DNA from: VAZQ01 sp035693615
GTDB lineage: Bacteria > Pseudomonadota > Alphaproteobacteria > Rhizobiales > Xanthobacteraceae
Assembly: GCA_035693615.1 (NCBI GenBank)
Contig: DASSGH010000159.1
Span: forward strand, 31,412-95,411
DNA length: 64,000 bases
Direction: 5' to 3'
Within the stretch, counting starts at the first letter, position 1. Each line of letters opens with the position of its first letter. Position numbers and translations under genes: made by a program. The notes beneath the pieces are model-generated. The model was not told the origin of the DNA and made no database searches. It saw only the letters and a list, made by a program, of their open reading frames with translations. Shown here piece by piece: positions 45,439-53,389 of the stretch.

Positions 45439-46701
45439 ATGATGCTGCGGCCTGACACGTTCGCGCTGACTGCCGTGCTTGGGCTGTTGACGGCCGTGGG
45501 TCCGCTGTCGGTGGATATGTATCTGCCGTCCCTGCCGGAGATTGGGCGAAAGCTGGCTGCCTCTCCTGCGCAGGTACAATTGACGATTTCCTTTTACCTC
45601 GTTGGTTTCGCCGTGGGCCAGATCGTATATGGGCCATTATCCGATCGACATGGACGCAAGCCCATACTGGTGGCCGCGCTTGGTGTGTTTAGCGCTGCCA
45701 GCCTGGCCTGCGCCTTTGTTTGGTCGATCGAACTTCTTCTGATTGCTCGGCTCTTTCAAGCACTCGGAGGAGCGGGCGCGGTCGTCCTAGCCCGCGCCAT
45801 CGTGCGTGACCTCTATTCCGAGGCACGTGCCGGACGCGAATTTTCGCTAATGGGTGCCGTGATGGGCCTCGCACCCATAATAGCGCCGCTGGTTGGAAGC
45901 CTGCTGCAAATTGCCTTTGGCTGGCGTGCCATTTTCGTTGCTCTTTTCGCCATCGGTTCAGCCGCCGCCGCGGTGGTTTGGTTTCTCCTTCCGGAGACTT
46001 TGAAAACCCGTGCGCCGGAACGCTTATCGCTGCCGTCCGCGATGCGGCTCTATGGCGCCTTCATGAAACACGGCGCCTTCCTCGCCCATCTTGGCATTGT
46101 AACCTGCAGCTTCATGGGCCTTTTTGCATGGATTTCCGGTGCTTCTTTCGTGCTGCAGGATCTCTACGGCCTCTTGGCGTTCGAGTTCGGCATGGCGTTT
46201 GCGCTAGGCTCCGCTGGATACATGCTCGGCACAGTGCTGGCGGCGGGAATTGTCGTCCGTATCGGCATCGACCGCACGATTGGACTGGGTGCACTCGCGC
46301 TTGCAATAGGCGGTCTGGCGATGGTCGCAGCCGTGATGCTCGGTCTTACGGGGTCGTCGTCGTTGGTGCTCCCGGCTGCGTTCTATCTTCTCGGCCTCGG
46401 ATTGGCGATGCCGCAGGGGTTTGCCGGCGCCATGTCGCCATTCCCGGCGCGCGCGGGCGCCGCTTCCTCGCTGGTCGGATTCGTGCAGCAAACTTGCGCA
46501 GCGGTACTCGGAGCTGTCGTCGGGCACATGCTAGGAGGAAGCGCTTGGCCCCTCGTCGCTGCGATCGCGACGATGGGATGCCTCACCCTGGCGATCTGGA
46601 TGTTTTCCCGCGACATTCGCGCCCCACGGAAAGGCGTCGAAGTTCGGCAGGAGCAGATTGGCTTCAATGATCTAAGAAATAACGGCTCGGGCTCGTTGTG
46701 A
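45439..46701 (+). CDS. MFS multidrug transporter, Bcr/CflA family
   Basis: A 420-residue transporter with about 12 membrane helices. Helix 1 carries the drug-transporter start ALTAVLGLLTAVGPLSVDMYLPSLPEI, motif A is GQIVYGPLSDRHGRKPILVAAL near residue 60, and LFQALGGAGAVVLARAIVRDLY near 105 matches the Bcr subfamily. Pumps of this kind export sulfonamides, bicyclomycin or metabolites such as cysteine. It shares an FNR/FixK-type operator region with the divergent DUF6455-like gene, unusual for a drug pump and possibly hinting at metabolite export during low-oxygen growth. Confidence 0.9.
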   Translation: MMLRPDTFALTAVLGLLTAVGPLSVDMYLPSLPEIGRKLAASPAQVQLTISFYLVGFAVGQIVYGPLSDRHGRKPILVAALGVFSAASLACAFVWSIELLLIARLFQALGGAGAVVLARAIVRDLYSEARAGREFSLMGAVMGLAPIIAPLVGSLLQIAFGWRAIFVALFAIGSAAAAVVWFLLPETLKTRAPERLSLPSAMRLYGAFMKHGAFLAHLGIVTCSFMGLFAWISGASFVLQDLYGLLAFEFGMAFALGSAGYMLGTVLAAGIVVRIGIDRTIGLGALALAIGGLAMVAAVMLGLTGSSSLVLPAAFYLLGLGLAMPQGFAGAMSPFPARAGAASSLVGFVQQTCAAVLGAVVGHMLGGSAWPLVAAIATMGCLTLAIWMFSRDIRAPRKGVEVRQEQIGFNDLRNNGSGSL

Positions 46702-46732
46702 CAGAGTGTATCGCTACAGTAATAGGCGCAGC

Positions 46733-48442
46733 TTAGTTGAACCTCCGCCGATACGGTCGGTAGGTTGGGGTCCACATTTTCAGTCGAACGCAGGCTTCGA
46801 GCTCCTCTCGGCTCGTGTGCTCTGCAACACCTTCACTTTGAGCCTGAGCTGCTACTGCGAGCGCAACCCGATAAGAGACGTCGCGCAGCTCCGAGACGGG
46901 AGGCAACAGATTGGCTTTCGGATCGGACTTGCTTGGTGACATATCTGCGAGGGCCCTCGCCGCGGCTAAGAGCATCCCATCGGTGATACGCTTTGCTCGT
47001 GCGGTTATGGCCCCTAGGCCAATGCCGGGAAAGACATAAGAGTTGTTGGTCTGGTCGATGCGCATTGAGATGCCATTTTTGAGGACGGGAGGAAACGGAC
47101 TGCCGGTGCCTATCACCGCGCGTCCTTCCGTCCAGGCAAGAAGATCATCGGGAGTGGCCTCGGATCGAGATGTCGGGTTGGACAATGGAAAGATGATCGG
47201 CTGAGGCGTGCCCTCCGCCATGGTCCGCACAACACGTTCCGGGAAGGCACCAGGCTGGCCCGATACCCCGATCAGCACTGTCGGTCGGGCATTACGCACG
47301 ACGTCCACCAGCTCAATCCGTTCTGGTTGCTCGAGTCGCCAACCCGCCAACTCGGCACGCGAACGCGTGAACGGTTTCTGAAAGTCCACAAGGCCGGACA
47401 TTCCTTCGACCAGAAGCCCGTTGCGATCCACCAGATAGAAGCGCGATCTTGCCTCCTGCTCCGATAGACCATCGGCCAGCATCGCCTTCAGCAGCAGCGA
47501 ACTCACCCCAATTCCCGCCGAGCCCGCTCCGAGTACTGCAATGCGTTGATCCGTCAACGGCACGCGGGTGACATTGATGGCAGAAAGCAGCGTCCCCGTG
47601 GTAACGACCGCAGTGCCCTGGATGTCATCGTTGAAGGTGCAGAGGCGATTTCGATAACGCTCGAGCAGCCTGGTTGCATTATCTCGCGCAAAATCCTCCC
47701 ACTGCAGCAACACATTCGGCCAGCGCTCGGTAACCGCGCTGACGAATGTGTCAATGAACTTGTCGTACTCGGTGCCGCGCACGCGCTCGTGCTTCCAGCC
47801 GACGTAAACGGGATCCGCCAAGCATTGGGAATTGTTGGTACCCGAATCGAGCAGGATCGGCAGAGTGGTGGCAGGGTGCAGTCCGCCGCACGCGGTATAA
47901 AGCGAGAGCTTGCCGATCGGGATGCCCATCCCGCCCGCGCCTTGATCGCCGAGGCCGAGGATACGCTCGCCATCGGTCACGACGATGGCCTCGACGTTGT
48001 CGAAGCGCGGATTGGCCAGGATGCGCTTGATCTGCCCCATATGGGGGAAACTGAGGAAGAGTCCGCGGGGCTTGCGGAAGGTGTGGCTGAATTCCTGGCA
48101 GCCGATTCCGACAGTGGGCGTGTACACGACTGGCAACATTCCGGCTAGATCATGTAGCAGCAGGGCGTAAAAAAGGACCTCGACACTATCCTGCAGGCCG
48201 CGCAGAAAGACGTAGCGTTCAAGATCGCTCGACAACTGCCGGAACGCCTGCATTCGACGAGCGACTTGCTCCTCGAGCGTCGCGACGCTCGGAGGGAGCA
48301 GTCCGTGCAGCTCGAAAGCATCCCGTTCTTCTTCGCTAAAAGCAGTTCCTTTATTGAGAAGCGGGTCGTTCAGAAGCTCATAACCGAAGAGATCCGTTTC
48401 AATGAACGGGCCGTCGTTCAAGTCCTGACGCCGGTACAGCAT
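46733..48442 (-). CDS. maeA: NAD-dependent malic enzyme (oxaloacetate-decarboxylating)
   Basis: A 569-residue malic enzyme of the large SfcA/MaeA type: malate + NAD+ to pyruvate + CO2 + NADH. Landmarks: LLNKGTAFSEEERDAFELHGLLPP near residue 30, LPVVYTPTVGIGCQEFSHTF near 105 (catalytic Tyr), VVTDGERILGLGDQGAGGMGIPIGK near 155, GTNNSQCLADPVYVGW, FNDDIQGTAVVTTG near 255 (metal Asp), GAGSAGIGVSSLL near 293 (NAD site) and PLSNPTSRSEATPDDLLAW near 408. It begins 51 bases after rquA on the same strand, so the pair is probably transcribed together from the FNR/FixK-controlled promoter at about 49350. Confidence 0.93.
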   Translation of the reverse strand: MLYRRQDLNDGPFIETDLFGYELLNDPLLNKGTAFSEEERDAFELHGLLPPSVATLEEQVARRMQAFRQLSSDLERYVFLRGLQDSVEVLFYALLLHDLAGMLPVVYTPTVGIGCQEFSHTFRKPRGLFLSFPHMGQIKRILANPRFDNVEAIVVTDGERILGLGDQGAGGMGIPIGKLSLYTACGGLHPATTLPILLDSGTNNSQCLADPVYVGWKHERVRGTEYDKFIDTFVSAVTERWPNVLLQWEDFARDNATRLLERYRNRLCTFNDDIQGTAVVTTGTLLSAINVTRVPLTDQRIAVLGAGSAGIGVSSLLLKAMLADGLSEQEARSRFYLVDRNGLLVEGMSGLVDFQKPFTRSRAELAGWRLEQPERIELVDVVRNARPTVLIGVSGQPGAFPERVVRTMAEGTPQPIIFPLSNPTSRSEATPDDLLAWTEGRAVIGTGSPFPPVLKNGISMRIDQTNNSYVFPGIGLGAITARAKRITDGMLLAAARALADMSPSKSDPKANLLPPVSELRDVSYRVALAVAAQAQSEGVAEHTSREELEACVRLKMWTPTYRPYRRRFN

Positions 48443-48493
48443 TGTGGTTACGAGTTTGTCATTTGTCCTGCGTTGTCACGGCGATGCCACAGA

Positions 48494-49276
48494 TCAGCGT
48501 GTAATCACCACTTTCTGATAGAGCCCCCCGAAGAACGGTTCTTTACGGATTTCAATGTTGGGACGGGGAAGCCATTTGACGATTTCGTCACGCCACAAGT
48601 CGAGCGCAAAGGGCTCCAGTTTGGCGAGCAGCGGTCGCCACAGGTAGCGAAGCGGATGCCACCACTGCGGCAAGTCATAATCCACGACGACGATCTTTCC
48701 GCCTGGTTTTACGACGCGAAAAAGCTCGCCGAGGGTTCGCTCGCGATATTGGCCGGGCTGCTCATGCAATAGAAAGAATATGAGGGCGCGATCGTAAGTC
48801 GCATCCGGCAAATTGAGGTTGCTGGAATCCATTGCCAGCAATCGCACCGGTGCGTTTCGGGGCAATTTCTTGCGCAAGTTGCTAAGTTGTATCGGAAGCA
48901 CGTCGACAATGTCCATCAGTCCACCGTCGGCCACCCGCGCGCTGATCCGACTGGTTAGGTCACCGTAGACGCATGCGACCTGCAGGGTACGTCCAGGCAA
49001 CGTATCTCCTATTTCTGCCATCACGGCGTCACGTAACCGGGCGTAATTTCCCCAAAGAATGACATTGACCAGCCACTGACGCTCGAACACGTGCACCGCG
49101 GTGGGATGAATGTACGCCCACCAGTAATGGGCATTAAGATAATGCGGCACCTCAAGTTCTGCCGGGCTCAATGGCGACGCCGTTACGGGGATGCCGAGCC
49201 TGTTTCCCTGGGGCGGACAGCCAAAGTTTGGAGTTAACACGGCTGCATCGCTTTGCGCCGTCCAGTCCCATGGCAT
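48494..49276 (-). CDS. rquA: Rhodoquinone biosynthesis protein RquA
   Basis: A 260-residue methyltransferase-fold protein. RquA converts ubiquinone to rhodoquinone by amination of the ring. The diagnostic stretch that separates RquA from UbiG/UbiE methyltransferases is present: VPHYLNAHYWWAYIHPTAVH near residue 43, FERQWLVNVILWGNYARLRD near 64, LQVACVYGDLTSRI near 98 in place of the usual DxGxGxG, VDVLPIQLSNLRKKL near 122, LLAMDSSNLNLPDATYDRAL near 144 and LLHEQPGQYRERTL near 168. AGGGAGGG precedes ATG 49276. A perfect FNR/FixK palindrome lies 71-84 bp upstream. maeA follows, and fumarate reductase is nearby, which fits rhodoquinone-dependent fumarate reduction. Confidence 0.9.
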   Translation of the reverse strand: MPWDWTAQSDAAVLTPNFGCPPQGNRLGIPVTASPLSPAELEVPHYLNAHYWWAYIHPTAVHVFERQWLVNVILWGNYARLRDAVMAEIGDTLPGRTLQVACVYGDLTSRISARVADGGLMDIVDVLPIQLSNLRKKLPRNAPVRLLAMDSSNLNLPDATYDRALIFFLLHEQPGQYRERTLGELFRVVKPGGKIVVVDYDLPQWWHPLRYLWRPLLAKLEPFALDLWRDEIVKWLPRPNIEIRKEPFFGGLYQKVVITR

Positions 49277-49346
49277 CGATTCCCTCCCTGCGTCGCTGAT
49301 GGCGTCAGCAATGTAGGGTATCAAACACAAACCGGCACGGACATTA

Positions 49347-49360
49347 TTGATCTAAATCAA
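49347..49360. promoter_or_regulatory. FNR/FixK-type operator upstream of rquA-maeA
   Basis: TTGATCTAAATCAA, a perfect TTGAT-N4-ATCAA palindrome, 71-84 bp upstream of the rquA start; a classic distance for a site near position -41 with a leader of about 35 bases. Confidence 0.85.
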
Positions 49361-49415
49361 CAGTGCGGAGATGGTGGATGCAGGCGACAAAACGTCGGAG
49401 GGAGCGAACACGGCC

Positions 49416-49913
49416 TTAGAAAAATGCGACGGAGATATTCTCTGGATTAGAAGATCCCCGATGCCGGCGGCCGTAAACAAAGTCGGCACGGCGCTCAAAC
49501 GCCTGCACGAACCGGCCAAATGCAGCATCCAAGACGGCACCCATCAGCAGCGCCAGAGTTGGGCTTGCAAGCTCGTAATTTAGATAGAAACCGACCTCGC
49601 AAGTGCCGTTTGATCGCGGTTTAAATGTCCACCGGGTCCGCAATTCACGCAGCGGTCCGTCCGACGACTCGACCAGAATGCGCCCGTTTGCGCGATCGAG
49701 CGTCACCCGGCTTATGTACGATTGCCGATAGATCCCGCACTTGACCGTCATTTCGGTCATCAGGATTTCACCGTCAGAGTGGGATTCGCGAGATAAGATG
49801 ACATGCCTTAGGCAGAGGGGCACAAATTCATGATAGTGTTCGACGTCGGCCACCAGGTCGAACATCTCATCCGCGCTGTGATGGACGTACCGCACCTCCT
49901 GGAAAGCCGCCAT
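49416..49913 (-). CDS. COQ10/RatA-type START-domain protein (quinone-binding)
   Basis: A 165-residue START/polyketide-cyclase-fold protein: FQEVRYVHHSADEMFDLVAD and VEHYHEFVPLCLRHV at the start, GEILMTEMTVKCGIYRQSYIS near 47, GPLRELRTRWTFKPRSNGTCEVGFYLNYE near 88-115, and ALLMGAVLDAAFGRFVQAFE near 122. COQ10 homologues bind ubiquinone and assist respiration; RatA homologues were named as toxins. ATG 49913 is chosen over several upstream ATGs because GGAGGA lies just ahead and the family starts there. It has its own FNR/FixK palindrome and sits between rquA and frdA, suggesting a rhodoquinone carrier (inference). Confidence 0.82.
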   Translation of the reverse strand: MAAFQEVRYVHHSADEMFDLVADVEHYHEFVPLCLRHVILSRESHSDGEILMTEMTVKCGIYRQSYISRVTLDRANGRILVESSDGPLRELRTRWTFKPRSNGTCEVGFYLNYELASPTLALLMGAVLDAAFGRFVQAFERRADFVYGRRHRGSSNPENISVAFF

Positions 49914-49986
49914 GTCTTCCTCCGTCCCATGCATAGGGATCCCCGGCATGGCCTCCATTGAGCTACCGGAACGCAAGCCAGCAACA

Positions 49987-50000
49987 TTGACATAGATCAA
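49987..50000. promoter_or_regulatory. FNR/FixK-type operator between COQ10-like gene and frdA
   Basis: TTGACATAGATCAA (TTGAC-N4-ATCAA). It is 74-87 bp upstream of the leftward start at 49913 and 173 bp upstream of the frdA start, so it could control both divergent units. Confidence 0.78.
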
Positions 50001-50172
50001 GTTATCCGTGGACGCGGCATGGCATCAGGCGTGGTGGTGCCAAAGGCCGGCCGTTGATTCCGCCGTCTGCGTTCCAATGGACGAAGTCGATATCACCGGC
50101 CAAGCGTTTGCGTCAGACTTGCACGTATGGGTCCACCGGATCGGTCAACAGCGGCGCGCGGGACATTAACTT

Positions 50173-51924
50173 ATGGACTTGATCTCTACGGATATCGCCA
50201 TTATCGGAGCTGGCGGAGCCGGCTTACGCGCCGCGATTGCGGTCGCCGAGGCCGATCCTTCGTTGCGCGTATGTCTCATCTCCAAAGTCTATCCTATGCG
50301 CAGCCACACGGTGGCTGCCGAAGGTGGGGCGGCCGGTGTAATCAAGGACAACGACAGCCTCGACTATCATTTTCACGATACGGTGGCGGGCGGTGATTGG
50401 CTGTGCGATCAGGACGCGGTCGACCTGTTCGTGAACATGGCTCCGCGCGAGTTGTTGCAGATGGAGCATTGGGGCTGTCCTTGGAGCCGAGAGGCTAGCG
50501 GGAAAGTCGCAGTTCGGCCATTCGGCGGGATGAAGATCGAGCGCACGTGGTACGCAGCGGACCAAAGCGGCTTCCACATGCTGCACACGCTGTTTCAAAC
50601 GTCGCTGAAGTACCCGTCGATCCAGCGCTTCGATGAGTTTTATTCGACAGATCTTTTGGTCGAGGACGGCCGCTGCACGGGCACGGTCGCAATCGAAATG
50701 CGGTCGGGTCGGTTGCTTGCCATCCAGGCCCAGGCATTGATCATCGCTACAGGAGGCTGCGGCCGCATCTTTCCCTTCACCACCAACGGCGCGATCAAGA
50801 CGGGTGACGGCATGGCTATGGCATATCGCGCCGGCGTGCCGCTCAAAGACATGGAATTCATCCAGTATCACCCGACCGGGCTTCCCGGCACCGGGATACT
50901 GATGACCGAAGGCTCGCGCGGAGAAGGCGGCCTCCTGCGCAACAAGGATGGCTACCGCTATTTGCAGGACTACAACCTCGGTCCGCCGGATCCTTGGCCG
51001 CGTTTGAAGGCGATGGAGTTGGGCCCGCGTGACCGGCTGAGCCAGGCGTTCTGGCACGAGCAAAAGAAGGGCCGCACCATCAGCACCCCGCACGGCGATG
51101 CCGTACTCCTCGATCTTCGCCACCTGGGCGAGAAGAAAATCAACGAACGCCTCCCGATGGTGCGTGAATTGGCGCAGAGCTACGCGGGAGTGGACCCCGT
51201 GCACGAGCCCATCCCGGTGCGGCCGGTGGTCCACTACACGATGGGCGGCATCCATACCGATATTGACGGCGCAACCCCGTTGCCCGGCCTATTTGCCGCC
51301 GGCGAGTGCGCCTGCGTGTCCATCAACGGGGCGAATCGCCTCGGCTCCAATTCGCTGACGGAGCTCCTGGTATTCGGTGCCCGCGCCGGACGCAGTGCGG
51401 CAGCCTTTGCTAAGGCAAGTCCAGCAGTCAGCACGAGTGCCGCTCGCGAACGAGCGGAGGCCGTTCAGAAACGAATTCGTGACCTGTTTGTACGCAATTC
51501 AGAGATTGAGACGGTATCTGGCCTGCGCAAGACCATGCATGACACGATCGAAAGTGGCGCCGGCATCTACCGCAGCGAAGCTTTGCTGCAAGAGACAGGC
51601 CGCGTGCTGGCCGATCTGCGCCGACGGTATGACAAGGTGCAACTGCAGGATCGCAGCAACGTGTTCAACACCGACCTAATTCAAGTATTGGAGCTCGGTT
51701 GCATGCTGGATGTGGCGGAGGCCATCGCGCACTCGGCCGCTCGGCGCAAGGAATCGCGCGGCTCGCACCAGCGTCTGGATCATCCGGAACGGGACGATCA
51801 TAACTATCTCAAACATAGCCTTGCCACCTACCATGCCAGCGAACCGCCAACGATCAGCTATTGCGACGTCGTGATCACCCGCTCAAAACCGGCCGAGCGA
51901 GTTTATGGAGGGGCTGCGGCATGA
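50173..51924 (+). CDS. frdA: Fumarate reductase flavoprotein subunit
   Basis: A 583-residue FAD subunit holding the fumarate/succinate site. The dinucleotide motif IAIIGAGGAGLRAAIAV begins at residue 8; the covalent-FAD histidine is in YPMRSHTVAAEGG (H45); QYHPTGLPGTG is near 231 and the catalytic arginine in TEGSRGEGG near 248; NGANRLGSNSLTELLVFG near 380 is the FAD/C-terminal signature. The next three genes encode the Fe-S subunit and two small membrane subunits like E. coli FrdC and FrdD, which identifies a quinol:fumarate reductase rather than an SdhCDAB complex. Its stop overlaps frdB (ATGA). The ribosome site is weak. Confidence 0.92.
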   Translation: MDLISTDIAIIGAGGAGLRAAIAVAEADPSLRVCLISKVYPMRSHTVAAEGGAAGVIKDNDSLDYHFHDTVAGGDWLCDQDAVDLFVNMAPRELLQMEHWGCPWSREASGKVAVRPFGGMKIERTWYAADQSGFHMLHTLFQTSLKYPSIQRFDEFYSTDLLVEDGRCTGTVAIEMRSGRLLAIQAQALIIATGGCGRIFPFTTNGAIKTGDGMAMAYRAGVPLKDMEFIQYHPTGLPGTGILMTEGSRGEGGLLRNKDGYRYLQDYNLGPPDPWPRLKAMELGPRDRLSQAFWHEQKKGRTISTPHGDAVLLDLRHLGEKKINERLPMVRELAQSYAGVDPVHEPIPVRPVVHYTMGGIHTDIDGATPLPGLFAAGECACVSINGANRLGSNSLTELLVFGARAGRSAAAFAKASPAVSTSAARERAEAVQKRIRDLFVRNSEIETVSGLRKTMHDTIESGAGIYRSEALLQETGRVLADLRRRYDKVQLQDRSNVFNTDLIQVLELGCMLDVAEAIAHSAARRKESRGSHQRLDHPERDDHNYLKHSLATYHASEPPTISYCDVVITRSKPAERVYGGAAA

Positions 51925-52664
51925 GCGAAGATGTCACGTTGGAGATCCTCCGCTACCGGCCGGAGCTCGACAGCCAACCGCATTTCCAGACCTACACCAT
52001 TCCCTACCACGACGACTGGGTGGTGTTAGATGGGCTCAACTACATCAAGGACCATGTGGACGGGACGCTGTCGTATCGCTGGTCCTGTCACATGGCGATT
52101 TGTGGCAGCTGCGGCATGATGATCAATGGCGAAGCCAAACTCGCGTGTCACGCCTTCCTGCGCGACTATCGTCATGGCGTGATTCGAATCGAGCCGCTCG
52201 ACCATTTTCCCATCGAGCGCGATCTAGTGATCGTCATGGACAGTTTTATGGAGAAGCTGTCCAGTGTGAAGCCTTATGTGATCACCCAGGAGAACAAAGC
52301 CCCGAGCGATGGCGAAAATCTCCAGACGCCCCTGCAGCTCATGGCGTTCAAACAGTACACCCTATGCATCAACTGTCTGCTCTGCTACGCCGCCTGTCCG
52401 CAATGCGGGTTGAACGAAAAGTTTGTCGGGCCGGCGGCGCTCGCGCTGGCGCATCGTTACAATCTCGATTCCCGCGATGAGGGTAACGAGCAACGGGCTG
52501 ACGTGGTGGCCAGCAACGAGGGCATCTGGGAATGCACCTTCGTCGGCGCCTGCTCGGAGGTGTGTCCCAAGCATGTCGACCCCGCCGCCGCAATCCAGCA
52601 GACCAAGATTTCCGCGTCGCTGGACTGGTTCAAGGCGCGGCTGCTTCCCGGAGCCCGTCGATGA
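51921..52664 (+). CDS. frdB: Fumarate reductase iron-sulfur subunit
   Basis: A 247-residue subunit with three clusters that pass electrons from quinol to FrdA. The 2Fe-2S site is CHMAICGSCG with a fourth cysteine in AKLACHAF (about 56-80); the 4Fe-4S site is CINCLLCYAACP near 148; the 3Fe-4S site is CTFVGACSEVCPKHVDP near 204. Start ATG 51921 overlaps the frdA stop, and the stop overlaps frdC, so all are translationally coupled. Length and cluster pattern match E. coli FrdB. Confidence 0.93.
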   Translation: MSEDVTLEILRYRPELDSQPHFQTYTIPYHDDWVVLDGLNYIKDHVDGTLSYRWSCHMAICGSCGMMINGEAKLACHAFLRDYRHGVIRIEPLDHFPIERDLVIVMDSFMEKLSSVKPYVITQENKAPSDGENLQTPLQLMAFKQYTLCINCLLCYAACPQCGLNEKFVGPAALALAHRYNLDSRDEGNEQRADVVASNEGIWECTFVGACSEVCPKHVDPAAAIQQTKISASLDWFKARLLPGARR

Positions 52665-53047
52665 GCCGTCGCCCATACGTTCGCAAGGTGAACCGCAGCT
52701 GGTGGCTCGGCCAGCGCCGGTATGTCGCCTACATGATCCGCGAGTTGACGAGCGTGTTCGTCGGACTTTATTGCGGCCTCCTGGTGCTGGGACTCGTGCG
52801 CCTAGCGCAGGGCCATGCCGCGTGGGACGGCTTTTTGGCCGCGCTGTCCAGCCCGGTGGGTGTGCTATTCCAAGTGGTCTGTCTGGCATTCGCCGCCTAT
52901 CACAGCGTGACCTGGTTCGCGCTGACCCCGAAGGCCATGCCGCTGGAGGTTCGCGGCGAGCCCGTCCCGCCCGGGGCGATCATCGGGATGCATTATGGCG
53001 CCTGGGCGGTGGTATCGCTGATCGTGCTGATTGCAGCGGGGATTTGA
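52661..53047 (+). CDS. frdC: Fumarate reductase membrane subunit C
   Basis: A 128-residue membrane subunit with three helices. The start RRPYVRKVNRSWWLGQRRYV and YMIRELTSVFVGLYCG mirror E. coli FrdC; Glu28 matches the glutamate that takes part in quinol proton transfer there. AYHSVTWFALTPKAMPLEV near 82 matches the HTKTWFELAPKA element. No haem-ligand histidine pair is evident, as in type D fumarate reductases. Overlaps frdB by four bases; frdD follows three bases after the stop. Confidence 0.9.
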   Translation: MSRRPYVRKVNRSWWLGQRRYVAYMIRELTSVFVGLYCGLLVLGLVRLAQGHAAWDGFLAALSSPVGVLFQVVCLAFAAYHSVTWFALTPKAMPLEVRGEPVPPGAIIGMHYGAWAVVSLIVLIAAGI

Positions 53048-53050
53048 GCC

Positions 53051-53389
53051 ATGGTCCGATCAAACAAGCCCATCCTATGGCTGCCTTTCGCCGCCGGTGG
53101 ACTGGTCGCGGCGCTGATCATCCCGGTACTGATCCTGATCACCGGGATATTGATGCCGGTGGGCATTGTGCCCTTGCCGTACGAAAAGGTAGCGGCCTTT
53201 GCGCACAACCCGCTCGGCAAGCTGATCCTATTCGGCGTCGTGGCGTTCCCGGCCTGGCACGCCGCCCATCGCCTTCGTATGACTGCCCACGATCTCGGCT
53301 TGGGCGGGGGGGTCGCGATTAAGGTGATCTGCTATGGCTCGGCGTGGGTCCTGATCGCGGCCACCGTGGCGGCGCTGATTATGGTTTAA
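53051..53389 (+). CDS. frdD: Fumarate reductase membrane subunit D
   Basis: A 112-residue membrane subunit with three helices: FAAGGLVAALIIPVLILITG, LGKLILFGVVAFPAWHAAHRL and VIKVICYGSAWVLIAATVAAL. The pattern PVLILITGILMPVGIVP and YEKVAAFAHNPLGKLILF follows E. coli FrdD, as does HRLRMTAHDLGL. With FrdC it forms the membrane anchor and quinol site. Its last 11 bases overlap the end of the convergent DUF6455-like gene. Confidence 0.88.
   Translation: MVRSNKPILWLPFAAGGLVAALIIPVLILITGILMPVGIVPLPYEKVAAFAHNPLGKLILFGVVAFPAWHAAHRLRMTAHDLGLGGGVAIKVICYGSAWVLIAATVAALIMV

Noticed and set aside
48494..49276. Plain UbiE/UbiG or generic class I methyltransferase
   Set aside because: The HYWWAYIHP, FERQWLVN and ILWGNY segments and the altered SAM-site region are those of RquA as I know it, and the neighbours (frdABCD, maeA, FNR boxes) fit.
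50173..53389. Succinate dehydrogenase sdhCDAB
   Set aside because: Gene order A-B-C-D and the small C and D subunits follow E. coli FrdC/FrdD, including the FrdC glutamate; no haem b histidine pattern of SdhC/SdhD was seen.
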